Below, in pieces: positions 5,991-6,084 of a stretch of 6,084 nucleotides of DNA. The notes under the pieces are model-generated. The model was not told the origin of the DNA, made no database searches, and saw only the letters and a program-made list of their open reading frames with translations. Position numbers and translations under genes: made by a program. The stretch is from Anaeromyxobacter sp. (GTDB lineage Bacteria > Myxococcota > Myxococcia > Myxococcales > Anaeromyxobacteraceae), in NCBI GenBank assembly GCA_020028115.1, contig JAHWYA010000120.1, positions 1-6,084 of the forward strand, written 5' to 3'. The stretch's first letter is position 1, and the number at the start of each line of letters is the position of its first letter.

Positions 5991-6084
5991 GGGCGCGCGC
6001 CCCGAAGCCCGCGCCACGGGTCGCACCGGCGACCCTCGCGCGGAAGGTCCCGGCGCGGCGCCGGAAGCGGCCCCGGGGGCGCTG
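5991..6084. other. Non-coding tail with GC-rich inverted repeats
   Basis: No gene is recognised in the last 94 bases. Directly after the cytochrome stop is a 12-bp perfect palindrome GGGCGCGCGCCC (5991-6002), and CCGGCGC/GCGCCGG arms pair at 6050-6064. Either could be a weak terminator stem for the cytochrome transcript, but neither has a T-tract and such repeats are common by chance at this base composition. Confidence 0.2.

Noticed and set aside
1..6084. CRISPR arrays, tRNA or rRNA genes, insertion sequences, attachment sites
   Set aside because: No spaced direct repeats, no cloverleaf or rRNA-like stretch, and no transposase, integrase or terminal inverted repeats were seen on either strand. 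This was by eye only, so a tRNA scan and repeat search would be needed to be certain.

Overview
The window is very GC-rich, with G or C at most third codon positions. Its protein styles are typical of Myxococcota (deltaproteobacterial lineage): lipoproteins with short collagen-like tracts, a DUF7151-like Cys/Gly domain, four-cysteine 'C-x5-C' modules and a multihaem outer-surface cytochrome. An Anaeromyxobacter-like or related metal-reducing or soil lineage fits, but this is inference from style; there is no rRNA or other marker gene to place it.

Layout. (1) Positions 1-396, + strand: the 3' end of a gene whose N-terminal part resembles DUF2199 (zinc-ribbon-like cysteines, then a conserved 'PLDYGF...PD...LPEE' region). 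It breaks off into a hydrophobic segment and a basic tail. (2) Positions 397-499: a short gap with a perfect 7-bp inverted repeat and an 11-codon mini-ORF that ends 7 nt before the next start. (3) Positions 500-2233, + strand: a membrane-anchored SGNH/GDSL-type hydrolase with two TPR-like repeats inserted between the catalytic blocks. (4) Positions 2274-3182, - strand, convergent with (3) across 40 bp: a secreted lipoprotein with a chitin-binding-like Trp/Tyr module, seven GPX collagen-like triplets and a six-cysteine C-terminal domain. (5) Positions 3183-3389: a divergent intergenic region with good ribosome binding sites for both flanking genes and a perfect 14-bp palindrome. (6) Positions 3390-5990, + strand: a complete OmcA/MtrC-type decahaem c-type cytochrome lipoprotein with exactly ten CXXCH motifs in a 5+5 layout. 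(7) Positions 5991-6084: no gene seen.

How they may work together. The cytochrome is best read as an outer-membrane-anchored, probably surface-exposed, electron-transfer protein that passes electrons to extracellular acceptors. Its usual partners, an MtrA-type periplasmic cytochrome and an MtrB-type barrel, are not in the window. The divergently transcribed collagen-like lipoprotein shares the intergenic control region and is probably also envelope- or surface-located, so co-regulation is plausible but unproven. The SGNH protein is likely an envelope-acting esterase or acyltransferase-like enzyme with no evident link to electron transfer.

The most unusual feature is three four-cysteine, probably disulfide-bonded, modules spliced between haem motifs of the decahaem cytochrome, together with a DUF7151-like N-terminal extension and no cysteine at all in the second beta domain.
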